Below are positions 47,180 through 57,240 of a stretch of 64,000 nucleotides of DNA, piece by piece. Where the stretch lies: assembly GCA_947443645.1 (NCBI GenBank), contig CANEXF010000013.1, positions 1 to 64,000 on the forward strand. The letters are read 5' to 3'. The position numbers and the translations under genes were made by a program. The DNA is from Comamonadaceae bacterium. GTDB lineage: Bacteria > Pseudomonadota > Gammaproteobacteria > Burkholderiales > Burkholderiaceae_C. Each line of letters opens with the position of its first letter. Position 1 is the stretch's first letter. The notes under the pieces were generated by a model. That model did not search any database and was not told where the DNA came from. It worked only from the letters and a program-made list of their open reading frames with translations.

Positions 47180-48166
47180 TTATTTCGTAGCTAATGCCGC
47201 AGGATTAATGGGCGTTGGAGGCACTTTTCCCGTGAAAAATGCAATCAGGTTGTCAGCCGCCAGATTGGCCATGGCCAGACGCGTCGGAATCGTGGCGCTC
47301 GCAATGTGCGGCGTGAGCACGACATTGCTCAGGCTCAGTAAATCAGGGTGCACCACCGGCTCACCTTCAAATACATCCAGCCCGGCAGCTGCGATGCGCT
47401 TGCTGCGCAGGGCTGCGGCCAGCGCAACGTCGTCCACGATGCCGCCACGCGCGATGTTCACCAGGGTGGCCGTCGGCTTCATTTGCGCCAGCTCGGCAGC
47501 GCCAATCGCATGGTGTGACTGAGCTGAGTACGGCAGCACCAGCACCAAATGGTCGGCGCTCTTGAGCAGGTCTTCCTTGCTCACGTAGCTGGCCTTGCAC
47601 TCAGCTTCGAGCGCCGCGTCAAGACGGGAACGGTTGTGATAGATCACCTTCATGCCAAAGCCCAGCGCACCGCGTCTGGCAATGCCCTGACCGATGCGGC
47701 CCATGCCCAGGATGCCCAGCGTGGCGCCATGGATGTCGGAGCCCGCAAACATATCGTAGCTCCACTTGCTCCATTTGCCGGCGCGCAGGAAATGCTCGCT
47801 CTCGGTCAGGCGACGGGCGGTGGCCATCAGCAAGGCAAAGCCGAAATCGGCGGTAGTTTCAGTCAGCACATCGGGGGCATTGGTCGCCAGCACGCCAGCA
47901 GCTGTCATGGCGTCGATGTCGAAGTTGTTGTAGCCCACGGCCATGTTGGCGCAAATCTTCAGCGACGGGCAAGCGGCCAGCACCTCGCCATCAATGCGGT
48001 CACTGCCGGTGGTGAAAGCGCCCTGCTTGTCCTTGAGCTGCGCCATGAGTTGCGCCTTGGACCAGGTCTCGTCCAGCTGATTCGACTCGACCTCGAAATA
48101 TTGCTCAAGACGGGCGATGACTTCAGGGAAAACGGCGCGTGCGACCAGGATTTTGGGTTTAGTCAT
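47180..48166 (-). CDS. ghrB: D-2-hydroxyacid dehydrogenase (glyoxylate/hydroxypyruvate reductase GhrB-like)
   Basis: 328 residues. NAD(P)-binding GILGMGRIGQGIARRG near 151-166 and the catalytic triad R240 (NIARGGIVDD), E269 (FEGEP) and H287 (LTPHIAS). The sequence pattern favours the GRHPR/GhrB group, which reduces glyoxylate and hydroxypyruvate in the cytoplasm. It ends six bases before the rmuC start and is likely co-transcribed with it. Confidence 0.88.
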   Translation of the reverse strand: MTKPKILVARAVFPEVIARLEQYFEVESNQLDETWSKAQLMAQLKDKQGAFTTGSDRIDGEVLAACPSLKICANMAVGYNNFDIDAMTAAGVLATNAPDVLTETTADFGFALLMATARRLTESEHFLRAGKWSKWSYDMFAGSDIHGATLGILGMGRIGQGIARRGALGFGMKVIYHNRSRLDAALEAECKASYVSKEDLLKSADHLVLVLPYSAQSHHAIGAAELAQMKPTATLVNIARGGIVDDVALAAALRSKRIAAAGLDVFEGEPVVHPDLLSLSNVVLTPHIASATIPTRLAMANLAADNLIAFFTGKVPPTPINPAALATK

Positions 48167-48225
48167 GATGGGGAATATCTTTCATATTTCTGCAGCGTTT
48201 GCGTCAAGCGTGCTACTTGAGTGTG

Positions 48226-49635
48226 TTACTTAAACCAGATAAAAGTCATGATGATGAAGAGCGGAAGCAGCACCGCAAACGACCAGGCCATGTAGCCAAA
48301 AAAGCTTGGCATCTTGATGCCGCGCTCCTCGGCAACCGCCTTGACCATCATGTTGGGGGCATTGCCAATGTAAGAGTTGGCGCCCATGAAGACCGCGCCA
48401 GCGGAAATCGCCGCCAGCGTCGGTGCCAGCGTGCTCATGAGCACGGACGCGTCACCACCTGCGGTGTTGAAGAACACCAGATAGGTGGGCGCGTTGTCGA
48501 GAAAAGAGCTCAGCAGACCCGTGGCCCAGAAATACATGACCGGATCGGGCAGGCCGTCGGCTCGGGTCACCGCCGCAATCACTGCGGCAAAAGGCCCCTG
48601 CAGGCCGGCCTTGAGCATGGCGATCACAGGAATGATGGTCAAGAAGATGCCGGCAAACAGCTTGGCCACTTCCAGCATGGGTGCCCAGGAAAACTGGTTG
48701 TCCGCGTGCACGCCGGCCGGCGTCAGGCGCAGTGAAATAAATATTGCAGCCAGCAGTCCGACGTCGCGCACCAGTCCGGGCAAACCCAGCGCCGTACCCA
48801 TCACATTGAAGACCACCGCCGACTTCCAGAAGCCGCTGAGCAGCACCAGCGCGACCACGGCAGCCAGCAGCCAGAAGTTGACCACGCCGTCAAATCCCAC
48901 ACGCCCGCCATCTGGTGTGGGATCGACTGCCAGCACACCTTCCTTGCGGTAGTACCAGCGATCGAGCAGGTAAAAAATACCCAGCAGGCTGGCCACCAGG
49001 AACAGGGTTTCCGGCAGCAGATGCCCAACAGTCCAGAAAAAATCAACGCCTTGCAAAAAGCCGAGAAACAGCGGCGGATCACCAAGCGGCGTCAGTGAAC
49101 CGCCGGCGTTGGACACCAGGAAAATGAAAAACACCACCACATGGGCTTTGTGCTGCCGGTTGTCGTTGGCGCGGATAAGCGGACGGATCATCAGCATGGA
49201 CGCGCCTGTCGTTCCCATGAAGCTCGCCAGCAGCGTGCCTATGGCCAGCAGCGTGACGTTCAGTGCCGGACTGCCGTGCAGATTGCCGCGTATGAAGATG
49301 CCGCCGGCCACGGTGTAGAGCGCGGTGATCAGCATGATGAAAGGCAGGTACTCGGCCAGCAGCGCATGCACCAGCCCAGCGCCAGCCGCAGCCACACCAA
49401 ACACCGCAGCGAAGGGCAGAAAAAATCCCAGCGTCCAGGCCGCTGAAATCTTGCCGAAATGGTGGTGCCAGAACGAAGGCAACAGCAGCGGAAGCAGCGC
49501 AATCGACAGCAAGATGCCCGCAAACGGAATCGCCCAGTGCCAGCTCAGGCGACTGCCATCGACTTGCGCGGCCAAGCACAGCCCGGGCAGCAGCGTCAGC
49601 AAGACCCAGAGCGTCAGGCAGCGGGGAAATTTCAT
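48226..49635 (-). CDS. NhaD-like sodium:proton antiporter / CitMHS-related ion transporter
   Basis: 469 residues with about twelve hydrophobic helices. The hairpin regions SNAGGSLTPLGDPPLFLGFL and MGANSYIGNAPNMMVKAVAE are characteristic of the NhaD branch of the ion transporter superfamily. NhaD exchanges Na+ or Li+ for protons. A cleavable leader-like N-terminus (VLLTLLPGLCLAAQ) may instead be the first membrane helix. It stands as a single gene between pncB and ghrB. Confidence 0.85.
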   Translation of the reverse strand: MKFPRCLTLWVLLTLLPGLCLAAQVDGSRLSWHWAIPFAGILLSIALLPLLLPSFWHHHFGKISAAWTLGFFLPFAAVFGVAAAGAGLVHALLAEYLPFIMLITALYTVAGGIFIRGNLHGSPALNVTLLAIGTLLASFMGTTGASMLMIRPLIRANDNRQHKAHVVVFFIFLVSNAGGSLTPLGDPPLFLGFLQGVDFFWTVGHLLPETLFLVASLLGIFYLLDRWYYRKEGVLAVDPTPDGGRVGFDGVVNFWLLAAVVALVLLSGFWKSAVVFNVMGTALGLPGLVRDVGLLAAIFISLRLTPAGVHADNQFSWAPMLEVAKLFAGIFLTIIPVIAMLKAGLQGPFAAVIAAVTRADGLPDPVMYFWATGLLSSFLDNAPTYLVFFNTAGGDASVLMSTLAPTLAAISAGAVFMGANSYIGNAPNMMVKAVAEERGIKMPSFFGYMAWSFAVLLPLFIIMTFIWFK

Positions 49636-49710
49636 GCAGGCCTCATGGTGTTGAAGTCGCTGAAGGGCACCGGATCAAACATGCCGGGGGGGAGCACGTC
49701 GGCGCCAGCC

Positions 49711-50898
49711 TCAGGCAATTTCAAAAACCTGGCGCAAATAGGCCAGGTATTTTTCATCGTCACACATGTTCTTGGATGGCGTGTCGGACAGCTTGGCGAC
49801 CGGCTGGCCATTGCAGCGGATCATCTTGATCACAATCTGCAAGGGCTCGTAGCCCAGGTCGTTGGTGAGATTCGTGCCTATGCCAAAGGCCAGCTGGCAG
49901 CGCCCTTTGAACTGCTGGTACAGCGCGATGGTGCGCGGCACGGTCAGGCCGTCGCTGAAAATCAGCGTCTTGGTCTTGGGATCGACGCGGTTCTTGATGT
50001 AGTGCGCGATCATGCGCTCGCCCCATTTGAAGGGGTCGCCACTGTCATGGCGCGCGCCGTCAAACAGCTTGCAAAAATACATGTCGAAATCGCGCAGGAA
50101 AGCGCTCATGCCATAGACATCGGACAGCGCAATACCCAAGTCACCGCGGTACTCCCTGGCCCAGGACTCAAAGCCATAGACCTGGCTGTCGCGCAGGCGT
50201 GGCCCGAGCGCCTGGCAGGCCTGCAGATACTCATGCGCCATAGTGCCCAAAGGTGTCAAACCCAGCTTCATTGCAAACAGCACATTGCTGGTGCCGGCCA
50301 ACTGGCCAGAGGCGCCGGTACCCAGCCGATTGACCAGCGTGCGCAAAACCTCCTCGTGCCAGGCCTTGCCGAAGCGGCGGCGCGTGCCATAGTCGGCGAT
50401 CTTGAGCTCGCGCAGGCCGTGGGCCTGCAATTGGTGGATCTTGGTCTCCAGCCGTTGCCGGCCTTCAGCCAGGTCGGGCTGCTTTTGCGTGTTGCGAAAG
50501 TAGACCTCGTTGATGATGGCCAGCACCGGGATTTCAAACAAAATGGTGTGCAGCCACGGGCCCTTGATGGACACTTCGATCTCACCCGAAGCCAAGGCCG
50601 TGACGTTGACATACTTCTCGTTGAGCCGGAACAGGCCCAGAAAATCAATGAAGTCGCTTTTAATAAAGCGCATGGCTTTCAGGTAGGCCAGCTCGGCATC
50701 CTCAAAGCGCAGCTTGCACAAGCCGCGGATTTCTTCACGTATCTCGTTCACGTAAGGCGCCAGATCAGCGATGCCAGCCGCCTTGGCGTTGCGGCACTGG
50801 AAGCGGTACTCGACCTCTGCACCCGGAAACTGGTGGAGCACCACCTGCATCATGGTGAATTTGTACAGATCGGTATCCAGCAGACTGGTGATGATCAT
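49711..50898 (-). CDS. pncB: Nicotinate phosphoribosyltransferase
   Basis: 395 residues from the ATG at 50898, which gives the family N-terminus [18 protein letters not shown] at 50919 would add seven residues. The phosphorylatable histidine is H222 in [20 protein letters not shown] and the C-terminal FSDGLTVPR are also typical. It makes nicotinate mononucleotide in NAD salvage. The FKBP isomerase gene lies on the same strand 28 bases upstream of it. Confidence 0.93.
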   Translation of the reverse strand: MIITSLLDTDLYKFTMMQVVLHQFPGAEVEYRFQCRNAKAAGIADLAPYVNEIREEIRGLCKLRFEDAELAYLKAMRFIKSDFIDFLGLFRLNEKYVNVTALASGEIEVSIKGPWLHTILFEIPVLAIINEVYFRNTQKQPDLAEGRQRLETKIHQLQAHGLRELKIADYGTRRRFGKAWHEEVLRTLVNRLGTGASGQLAGTSNVLFAMKLGLTPLGTMAHEYLQACQALGPRLRDSQVYGFESWAREYRGDLGIALSDVYGMSAFLRDFDMYFCKLFDGARHDSGDPFKWGERMIAHYIKNRVDPKTKTLIFSDGLTVPRTIALYQQFKGRCQLAFGIGTNLTNDLGYEPLQIVIKMIRCNGQPVAKLSDTPSKNMCDDEKYLAYLRQVFEIA

Positions 50899-50926
50899 GG
50901 TCGGGCCGCGTGGAATCACAGAAGAC

Positions 50927-51277
50927 TCAGCCCAGAAAATCCACTTCGAACAGCAGCGTCGCGTTTGGTGGAATCACACCACCAGCGCCACGTGCGCCGT
51001 AGCCCAGTGCAGCCGGGATGGTCAGGCGACGCGTGCCGCCCACGGACATACCCTGTACGCCCTCGTCCCAGCCCTTGATGACCTGACCGGCACCAAGAGA
51101 AAACTCAAACGGCTGGCCGCGGTCTTTGCTGGAGTCGAACTTGGCGCCCTGCACGCCGTCGTTGAAAAGCCAGCCGGTGTAATGCACCTTGACGTGCTGG
51201 CCGGCTTTGGCGATGGCGCCAGTGCCCAAAACGGTGTCTTCGTATTGCAGACCGGAGTCGGTGGTGATGGTTGTCAT
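50927..51277 (-). CDS. FKBP-type peptidyl-prolyl cis-trans isomerase
   Basis: 116 residues from the ATG at 51277. A single FKBP domain: [40 protein letters not shown] and the C-terminal [14 protein letters not shown] hold the active-site Tyr, Phe, Asp, Trp and Val/Ile residues. No signal peptide, so it acts in the cytoplasm. It is followed by pncB. Confidence 0.93.
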   Translation of the reverse strand: MTTITTDSGLQYEDTVLGTGAIAKAGQHVKVHYTGWLFNDGVQGAKFDSSKDRGQPFEFSLGAGQVIKGWDEGVQGMSVGGTRRLTIPAALGYGARGAGGVIPPNATLLFEVDFLG

Positions 51278-51376
51278 GGCATGCACTTTCTGGAAATTAC
51301 GTTGGAAAAAATTTGAAAACCGGGACTCGATTCAGGCGCGCAACAAGCGCGGCCATCAATGCGTATGACCCAGTTT

Positions 51377-52018
51377 TCAGGAATCACTGACTTTACCCGC
51401 AACCAGCACCAAACGGCGGTCGCAACTTTGCGCCAGCAGCTGGTTTTGTTCAGCCACCAGCAAGGTCATGCCGCCGTGCTGAAGCGCCAGCAAGGCATCG
51501 CGAATGGCTTCGACCAGCACAGGCGCAATACCCTCACAGGGCTCGTCGAGCAGCAGCAGCCGGGGACTGGTCATCAGGGTACGGGCGATGGCCAGCATCT
51601 GCTGCTCACCGCCGCTCATCTGCGCGGCCGGACGTTTCAGCATGGTTTTGAGGACCGGAAACAAAGCCAGCACCCGCGCCTCCTGGGCCGCAGCGTCAGG
51701 GCCTGCGGCCACATGAAGATTTTCGTGGACCGTCAAGGCGCCGAAAAGCCGGCGGTCTTCTGCCACATAACCCAGGCCCGCGCGAGCCCGCAAATGCGTG
51801 GGCCAGGCGCTGATCTCGACGCACCCGGCCGGCGCTGCGTAATGGATGCGCCCGCGGGTTCTGACTTCCAGCCCCATGATGGCCTTGAGCAGACTGGACT
51901 TGCCCGCGCCGTTGAGCCCCTGAAGCACCACGAATTCTCCGGCTCTGACCTGCAATGAAACGTCAAACAAGGCCTGCGCCTGACCATAAAAAGCGCAGAG
52001 TCGGTCCAGCTCAAGCAT
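51377..52018 (-). CDS. livF: Liv-type ABC transporter ATP-binding protein (LivF-like, second system)
   Basis: 213 residues from the ATG at 52018, which overlaps the livG stop (ATGCTTGA). Walker A GLNGAGKSS, signature MSGGEQQMLAIARTL, Walker B LLLLDEPCEGIAP. The protein is about 20 residues shorter than the LivF at 13163, ending soon after the D-loop region at LVAGKVSDS. Last gene of the second liv operon. Confidence 0.88.
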   Translation of the reverse strand: MLELDRLCAFYGQAQALFDVSLQVRAGEFVVLQGLNGAGKSSLLKAIMGLEVRTRGRIHYAAPAGCVEISAWPTHLRARAGLGYVAEDRRLFGALTVHENLHVAAGPDAAAQEARVLALFPVLKTMLKRPAAQMSGGEQQMLAIARTLMTSPRLLLLDEPCEGIAPVLVEAIRDALLALQHGGMTLLVAEQNQLLAQSCDRRLVLVAGKVSDS

Positions 52019-52790
52019 GCGCTGCTCCCTTGCCAGCTGCAGCAGTTGCAGGCGCTGCAAGCGATCCGAGGTAAAGCCGCTTGACCGTGGGGTCGCGCGC
52101 AATCTCGTCAAAAGAGCCCTGCGCAACCAGCCGTCCCTGCATCAGAACCAGCACGCGGTCGGCGAGTTCAGCCACAGCGTCCATATTGTGTTCGGTGTAA
52201 AGCACGGCCATGCCCTGGCTTGCCAGGGACTTGACCAGACGCATCAGCTCTGTGCGCTCCTGCTCGGCAAGACCGGCCGCGGGTTCGTCCAGCAGCAGCA
52301 GACGGGGACTGGACGCCAAAGCCAGCGTCAGCTCCAGGCGTTTTTTGGCGCCGTAAGGCAGACCCATTGCCGGCTGCGCGGCCAGCGCCTGCAGACCGGT
52401 TTTCTCCAGCAGCGCCAGCGCTGCCTCGGGGTCTTGCCCGTCCAGTATCTTGAAAGCAGAAATGGCCTGCGAGCCCCGCACAGCAAGCGTAGCCAGCTGC
52501 ACATTTTGTAGCACGGTGAGCGCTTCAAAAACCTGCGCCACCTGAAAAGTGCGCGCCACACCGCGGCGCAAACGCGCTGCCGGCGGCAAACCGGTCAAAC
52601 GCTGGTCGTTCCAGATGATGTCACCGCTGCTCGGCTTGTATTGACCGGCGATGCAGGCAAAGCAGGTTGACTTGCCAGCACCGTTGGGGCCTATCAGTGC
52701 CACGCACTCACCTGCAGCCACCTCAAAGCTCACGCCATCCACCGCCTTGATGCCGGAAAAATGCTTGACCAGTGCCTGAACCTTGAGCAT
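52011..52790 (-). CDS. livG: Liv-type ABC transporter ATP-binding protein (LivG-like, second system)
   Basis: 259 residues from the ATG at 52790, which overlaps the fused permease stop by one base (TGATG). Walker A GPNGAGKST and Walker B LLLLDEPAAGL are canonical. The signature is degenerate (GLPYGAKKRLELTLAL), as usual in LivG. It acts with LivF and the fused permease. Confidence 0.9.
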   Translation of the reverse strand: MLKVQALVKHFSGIKAVDGVSFEVAAGECVALIGPNGAGKSTCFACIAGQYKPSSGDIIWNDQRLTGLPPAARLRRGVARTFQVAQVFEALTVLQNVQLATLAVRGSQAISAFKILDGQDPEAALALLEKTGLQALAAQPAMGLPYGAKKRLELTLALASSPRLLLLDEPAAGLAEQERTELMRLVKSLASQGMAVLYTEHNMDAVAELADRVLVLMQGRLVAQGSFDEIARDPTVKRLYLGSLAAPATAAAGKGAAHA

Positions 52791-54691
52791 CAACCAGCCG
52801 CCTGTTCGGGCAGTTGCCGGTCATCACGCCCGGTGTGCTTGGGGCGCCAGCGTCCAAACAGCGACAGCAAGCCAGACGGTGCGCTGACCATGATCAGCAT
52901 GATGAGTACACCCAGCAGGCCGCGCCAGTAAGTCACTTCGCGGCCCAGCTCGGCGCTGGCGTAGGCCAGCAGCGCACTTCCGACCACCGCGCCCCAAAGC
53001 TGGTGCACGCCGCCCAGCAGCACCACCAGCAAGGCATCAACAGAGGTCGCCACCGATGCGACCGAAGGAAAGACCGATCCCTTGTGAGCGGCAAACAGGC
53101 CACCGGCCAGGCCGGCCAGCACCGCGCTTTCGACAAAAATACGGTATTTGAGCCAGCCCACAGGCAAACCCGAGGCCGCAGCGCGCAGGGGCGCATCGCG
53201 CAGCGCCTGCAGCGCGGCACCCAGCACCGAGCGGCCCAGCCAGCGCAAGGCCAGCAGCGCCAGCAGGGCCAGCGCCACCAGCAAGGCGTAAAACAGCGGC
53301 CGACCTTCGCTGCTGACCAAATTCAGACCGATCAGGCCGTTGTCGCCGCCTGTCAGGCCCACCCATTGGCTGGCACTGGCCCAGACCACCTGCGCGAGCG
53401 CCAGGGACAGCATGGCCAGGTAAACACCGCTGCTTCTGACCACCGCCGCACCAAACAAGGCCGCCACCAGCAGCGCGGCGCCGCATCCGGCCGCCAGCGC
53501 CAGCGGCAGGCTCGCGCCCCACAGGCTGTGCGACAGCGCCGCGCAATAAGCGCCTAGCGCAAAAAAAGCCGCATGGCCAAAGCTGACCAAGCCGCCCAGC
53601 GCCATCATGGCCTGCAGGCTGATGCCAAAAATCATCAGAATCAGCGCGTCGGCCGCCAGGCTCTGCCAGTACGCCCCGCCCCACCAGGCCAGGCCTGCGA
53701 GCAAGACCAGGGACAGCGCCAGCGCCGAGGTCGCCGGCAGGCCAAGACCCAGACCGTGAAACTTTTGCGCCGCTTCAGGGCTGCCAGCAGCGCCCGCGCC
53801 AGGCACCGCCTGCGGCCGGCCGAAAAGTCCTTGCGGCCTGAACACCAGCACCACCGCCATGGTCAAAAACACCAGCACCAAAGTCAGCTGGGGGAACAGG
53901 CTTATGCCAAGCACATGCACCAGGCCTATCAGCAGCGCCGCCACAAACGCGCCGCCTATGCTGCCCAGACCGCCGGTCACCACGACCACAAAGGTCTCGA
54001 CGATCACATTCGTGTCCATTTGCAGATGCGCCGGCTCTCGCGGCAACTGCAGCGCGCCACCCAGGCCGGCCAGCGCGCAACCGAGCACCACGGCGCCCAG
54101 CATCAGCGGCTTGGGGTTCACGCCCAACGCCGCCAGCATGTCCCGGTCTTGCGTAGCCGCGCGCAGGCGCTGGCCAAACAGCGAAGCCTTGAGCAACAAG
54201 TGCAGGCCCAGCCAGACCAGTGGGCCGAACGCAATCATCGCCAGCTGGTAGGTGGGGAAAAAGTCGTCACCGATCTGAAGCGCACCCTTGAGCCCGGGAA
54301 AACGCGGCGCGAACACTTCGCCAGGGCCAAAGCCCCACTGCATGGCATCGTGCATCGCCAGCGTCAGGCCGAAGGTCGCCACCAGCTGGTATAGCTCAGG
54401 CGCGCCAGCCATTCTTCTTAACAAGAAGAAATCAGCCGCAGCGCCCGCCAAACCTGCGCAAGCAGCTCCCATAACAATAGCAAGCAGATAGAGCGGCGCA
54501 CTCTCGCCCCAGGCCGGAAACCAGTTGCTGACCCAATGCGCGGTGAACAAGGCGCCCAGCATGAAGAAACTGCCGTGCGCGAAATTGACGATGCGCGTCA
54601 CGCCAAAGATCAAGGTCAGGCCAGCGGCCATCAGAAACAGCGTCGTCGCATAAGACAGACCGCCCAGCAGCTGGATCACGGAAAACGTCAT
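52790..54691 (-). CDS. Fused Liv-type ABC permease (LivH-LivM in one polypeptide)
   Basis: 633 residues from the ATG at 54691. The first half (about 1-290) is LivH-like, with LSYATTLFLMAAGLTLIFGV and GVNPKPLMLGAVVLG. After a Gly/Ala/Pro-rich linker (about 295-320) the second half (about 325-610) is LivM-like, with SFGHAAFFALGAYCA and LRDAPLRAAASGLPV. Normally two genes encode these. The frame is continuous and both halves carry intact helices, so this is a real fusion that fixes the channel stoichiometry. No binding protein is adjacent; the orphan at 57595 is a candidate partner. Confidence 0.87.
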   Translation of the reverse strand: MTFSVIQLLGGLSYATTLFLMAAGLTLIFGVTRIVNFAHGSFFMLGALFTAHWVSNWFPAWGESAPLYLLAIVMGAACAGLAGAAADFFLLRRMAGAPELYQLVATFGLTLAMHDAMQWGFGPGEVFAPRFPGLKGALQIGDDFFPTYQLAMIAFGPLVWLGLHLLLKASLFGQRLRAATQDRDMLAALGVNPKPLMLGAVVLGCALAGLGGALQLPREPAHLQMDTNVIVETFVVVVTGGLGSIGGAFVAALLIGLVHVLGISLFPQLTLVLVFLTMAVVLVFRPQGLFGRPQAVPGAGAAGSPEAAQKFHGLGLGLPATSALALSLVLLAGLAWWGGAYWQSLAADALILMIFGISLQAMMALGGLVSFGHAAFFALGAYCAALSHSLWGASLPLALAAGCGAALLVAALFGAAVVRSSGVYLAMLSLALAQVVWASASQWVGLTGGDNGLIGLNLVSSEGRPLFYALLVALALLALLALRWLGRSVLGAALQALRDAPLRAAASGLPVGWLKYRIFVESAVLAGLAGGLFAAHKGSVFPSVASVATSVDALLVVLLGGVHQLWGAVVGSALLAYASAELGREVTYWRGLLGVLIMLIMVSAPSGLLSLFGRWRPKHTGRDDRQLPEQAAG

Positions 54692-54871
54692 GCGCTCAGC
54701 GGCACGGCAACAAGCCGCTCCAAGCAAGGCCAGCCCCGTGGGGAAGGCATCCATCGACAAGCTCAGAACGAACGGAAATACAAAGCGGGCGAACTGAATC
54801 CGGCAGCGGCGAGCGCGGGGCCTCTTCATTCAAGCAGGGGCCGCGGATCTGGCTCTGCCAGTCCGCAGGCG

Positions 54872-54924
54872 CAGCAGCCCCCTCGGGGGGCAGCGCATTA
54901 CACGAAGTGAAAAGCGTGGGGGCC
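54872..54924. repeat. GC-rich palindromic element downstream of the nitroreductase gene
   Basis: gccccctcggggggc (54877-54891) is a near-perfect palindrome, followed by an imperfect inverted pair around cacgaagtgaaaagcgtg. Elements of this look recur in comamonad intergenic regions to my knowledge. It may act as a terminator for the nitroreductase transcript. Confidence 0.5.
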
Positions 54925-54925
54925 A

Positions 54926-55714
54926 CTACTCCAGCCATACGGAGAACTCACTGGCGCTGACACGCGGCGTGCGGAAGGTGTTGACCAGCGCGCTTTCGTC
55001 CGCATAGCCCAGCGCCATGCCGCAGACCAGCATCTCGTCGGGGCCTGCGCCTATGTGCGGCAAGATGATGCTGGAAAAACCATTCCAGGCCGCCTGCGGG
55101 CAGGTGTGCAGGCCGTGGCCGCGTGCTGCAACCATGATGTTTTGCAAAAACATGCCGTAGTCGACCAGCGAGCCGCGCCCCATGACGCGGTCCAGCGTGA
55201 ACATCAGGCCGACTGGCGCGTCAAAAAACCTGAAATTGCGCTGGTGCTGCAGGTGCATCTTGTCCTTGTCACCCTTGCCAATACCGAGCAGGCCATACAG
55301 ACCCCAGCCATTTTCGCGGCGCCGGTCGATATAGGGCGAAACCCACTTCTCGGGGTAATAGTCGTAGGCCTCCTTGTAGACGGCCGCAAGCTCGGGCTGG
55401 GCGCGCAGCGCGTCATGGGCTTCGCAGACCTTGGCGACCAGGCCGTCGCGGCTGTTGCCCTGCAAGACATAGACCTTCCAGGGCTGGGTATTGGTGCCTG
55501 AAGGTGCGCGGCTGGCAAGCTCAAGCAGCAACTCCAGCAGCGCATGCGGCACGGCAGTGGGCAAGAACTCGCGCATGGACTGACGGCTGATGATGGCCTG
55601 GTCGACCGCATTCAGGTGGTGTTCAGCCTGCTCTGGGCTGGCAGGCAAACTCGCAGCTGAAGTCGTAGCTGGAATCACTGTTGGCGTCGTTGTTGAGCCG
55701 GGCTTAAAACTCAT
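54926..55714 (-). CDS. Nitroreductase-family FMN-dependent oxidoreductase
   Basis: 262 residues. The domain begins after about 35 Ala/Thr-rich residues. FMN-binding features are SRQSMREFLPTAVP, ASRAPSGTNTQPWKVYVL and, near the C-terminus, ILPHIGAGPDEMLVCGMALG. Members reduce nitroaromatics, quinones or related acceptors with NAD(P)H as homodimers. Its start overlaps the thioesterase stop by four bases. Confidence 0.88.
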   Translation of the reverse strand: MSFKPGSTTTPTVIPATTSAASLPASPEQAEHHLNAVDQAIISRQSMREFLPTAVPHALLELLLELASRAPSGTNTQPWKVYVLQGNSRDGLVAKVCEAHDALRAQPELAAVYKEAYDYYPEKWVSPYIDRRRENGWGLYGLLGIGKGDKDKMHLQHQRNFRFFDAPVGLMFTLDRVMGRGSLVDYGMFLQNIMVAARGHGLHTCPQAAWNGFSSIILPHIGAGPDEMLVCGMALGYADESALVNTFRTPRVSASEFSVWLE

Positions 55715-56154
55715 TTGAGACTCTCCAGAACGCCAAGCAATGCAGCCGGCAAGGCCACGGGTCTGCGACCTGCGCGGTCCACATAGACATGGATGAAATG
55801 GCCTTTGGCGGCAGACAGTTGGCTTTCATCGGCCGGGAAAATGCCGACTTCATAGCGCACGCTGGACGAACCCATATGGGCCACGCGAATCCCCGCCACC
55901 ACCGCTTCAGGAAAAGCCAGCGGCGCGAAGTAGTTGCATTGGGTTTCTATGACCAGGCCTATCACCTCGCCGGCATGGATGTCGATGGTGCCGCTTTCAA
56001 TCAACAGGGCGTTGACGGCGCTGTCAAACCAGCTGTAATAAACGACGTTGTTGACGTGGCCGTACAGGTCGTTGTCCGACCAACGCGTGTCTATGGCGCG
56101 AAAGGCTTTGTAGGCACTGCGGGGTTCCGCCTGGGGTCGCGTCGATAAGCTCAT
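55711..56154 (-). CDS. Acyl-CoA thioesterase, YbgC/4-hydroxybenzoyl-CoA type (hotdog fold)
   Basis: 147 residues with one hotdog domain. The active-site aspartate is in RWSDNDLYGHVNNVVYYSWF, the classical D..GH.N motif. Substrates range from short acyl-CoA to hydroxybenzoyl-CoA. Translationally coupled to the nitroreductase gene (ATGA), perhaps as part of a fatty or aromatic acid pathway; this is inference. Confidence 0.88.
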   Translation of the reverse strand: MSLSTRPQAEPRSAYKAFRAIDTRWSDNDLYGHVNNVVYYSWFDSAVNALLIESGTIDIHAGEVIGLVIETQCNYFAPLAFPEAVVAGIRVAHMGSSSVRYEVGIFPADESQLSAAKGHFIHVYVDRAGRRPVALPAALLGVLESLK

Positions 56155-56235
56155 GAACGTATTTTGCCAGTCATGTAAATGGCGCTTGCAGACTCGGCGC
56201 TGCGGCCCCGTAAAAGCGGCGTGGGGCGAGCCTTG

Positions 56236-57228
56236 TCAGCGCTGCCATCGCCGCCAGTACTCGAGCGCCACCTGGTAGGTGTTCATCTGCACCTGCACGG
56301 TTTCTTCTATCTTCACGCCATAGCCGCCAGCCATCGAAAACGCCAGCGGGATGCGCCTTTGCCAGGCCCAGTCAAAGACCCGGCGGTCACGCGCCTGCAG
56401 CCCGTCATAGCTCAGCGACAGCCGGCCCAGGCGGTCGCCCTCAAAGGGATCGGCACCCGCCAGAAACAGCACCAGGCCAGGCTCAAAGCGCCGGTCAAGT
56501 TCGTCCAGCGCCAGCTCCAGCGCGTGCAGATAGGCCACGTCCGTGCAGCCGTCGGGCAGTTCGACATCCAGGTCACTGGCTTCCTTGCGAAACGGGAAAT
56601 TCTTGGCCCCGTGCAGCGACAGCGTGAAGACACTGGGGTCGGCGCTGAAAATACTGGCGGTGCCATTGCCCTGATGCACATCGAGGTCGATGACGGCAAC
56701 CTGCAGCGGTGAGCGCAGATCGCCACGGCCCGTGTTTGACGAAGACACGAAATGCCGAGCGTGGGGGCGCGCATATTCGGCCTGCATCAGCCTGGCCGCG
56801 ACCGCCGCATCATTGAAGACGCAAAAGCCCCCGCCCTTGTCCGCGTAGGCATGGTGCGTGCCACCGGCCAGGTTGGCCGCCACGCCTGCTGGCCGCGCGC
56901 CGGCATCAGCGCCCAGACCCAGGGCGACCCGCGCTGCGGCCACCGTGGCCCCGGCCGATCTGCGGGCGCGTTCAGCCATGCCCGGACTCCAGGGAAAGCC
57001 AATCTCGCGCTGCGCCGGCGCCGCCAGCGTGCCCAGCGCAATCGCCTCTACATAAGCGGGATGGTGCACCAGCGCCAGCTCCCCGGCGCTCGCAGCAGGC
57101 GCCTGCACCAGCTCAATCTCTGGCAACTCACTGGCAACGCGGTCGCGCAGCAACTGGTACTTGGCCATGGGAAAACGGTGGCCGGCCGGCAGTGGCAAAA
57201 CAAAGTGGTCAGCGTAAAAGGCTTGCAT
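56236..57228 (-). CDS. Histone deacetylase-family amidohydrolase (class II / acetylpolyamine-type)
   Basis: 330 residues from the ATG at 57228. Active-site features: GGTHHAYAD (H125, H126), the zinc ligands D183 and H185 in DLDVHQGNGT, and D260 in LAGADPFEGD. The second His of the usual DxHHGNG is Gln here, as in part of the family. Bacterial members remove acetyl groups from polyamines or other small amides. A 5' fragment of a second copy lies at 58795-58901. A polar insertion follows residue 160. Confidence 0.88.
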   Translation of the reverse strand: MQAFYADHFVLPLPAGHRFPMAKYQLLRDRVASELPEIELVQAPAASAGELALVHHPAYVEAIALGTLAAPAQREIGFPWSPGMAERARRSAGATVAAARVALGLGADAGARPAGVAANLAGGTHHAYADKGGGFCVFNDAAVAARLMQAEYARPHARHFVSSSNTGRGDLRSPLQVAVIDLDVHQGNGTASIFSADPSVFTLSLHGAKNFPFRKEASDLDVELPDGCTDVAYLHALELALDELDRRFEPGLVLFLAGADPFEGDRLGRLSLSYDGLQARDRRVFDWAWQRRIPLAFSMAGGYGVKIEETVQVQMNTYQVALEYWRRWQR

Positions 57229-57240
57229 AAAGGTCAACAG

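Noticed and set aside
49459-51078. 539-codon plus-strand open frame
   Set aside because: It lies antisense to the NhaD-like gene, pncB and the FKBP gene, all with clear family motifs. Its translation is His/Gln/Arg-rich without domains, as expected of a shadow frame in GC-rich DNA.
52790-54691. Fused permease as a sequencing error joining livH and livM
   Set aside because: The frame is continuous through a plausible Gly/Ala/Pro linker, both halves are full length, and the stop overlaps livG in the usual coupled way.
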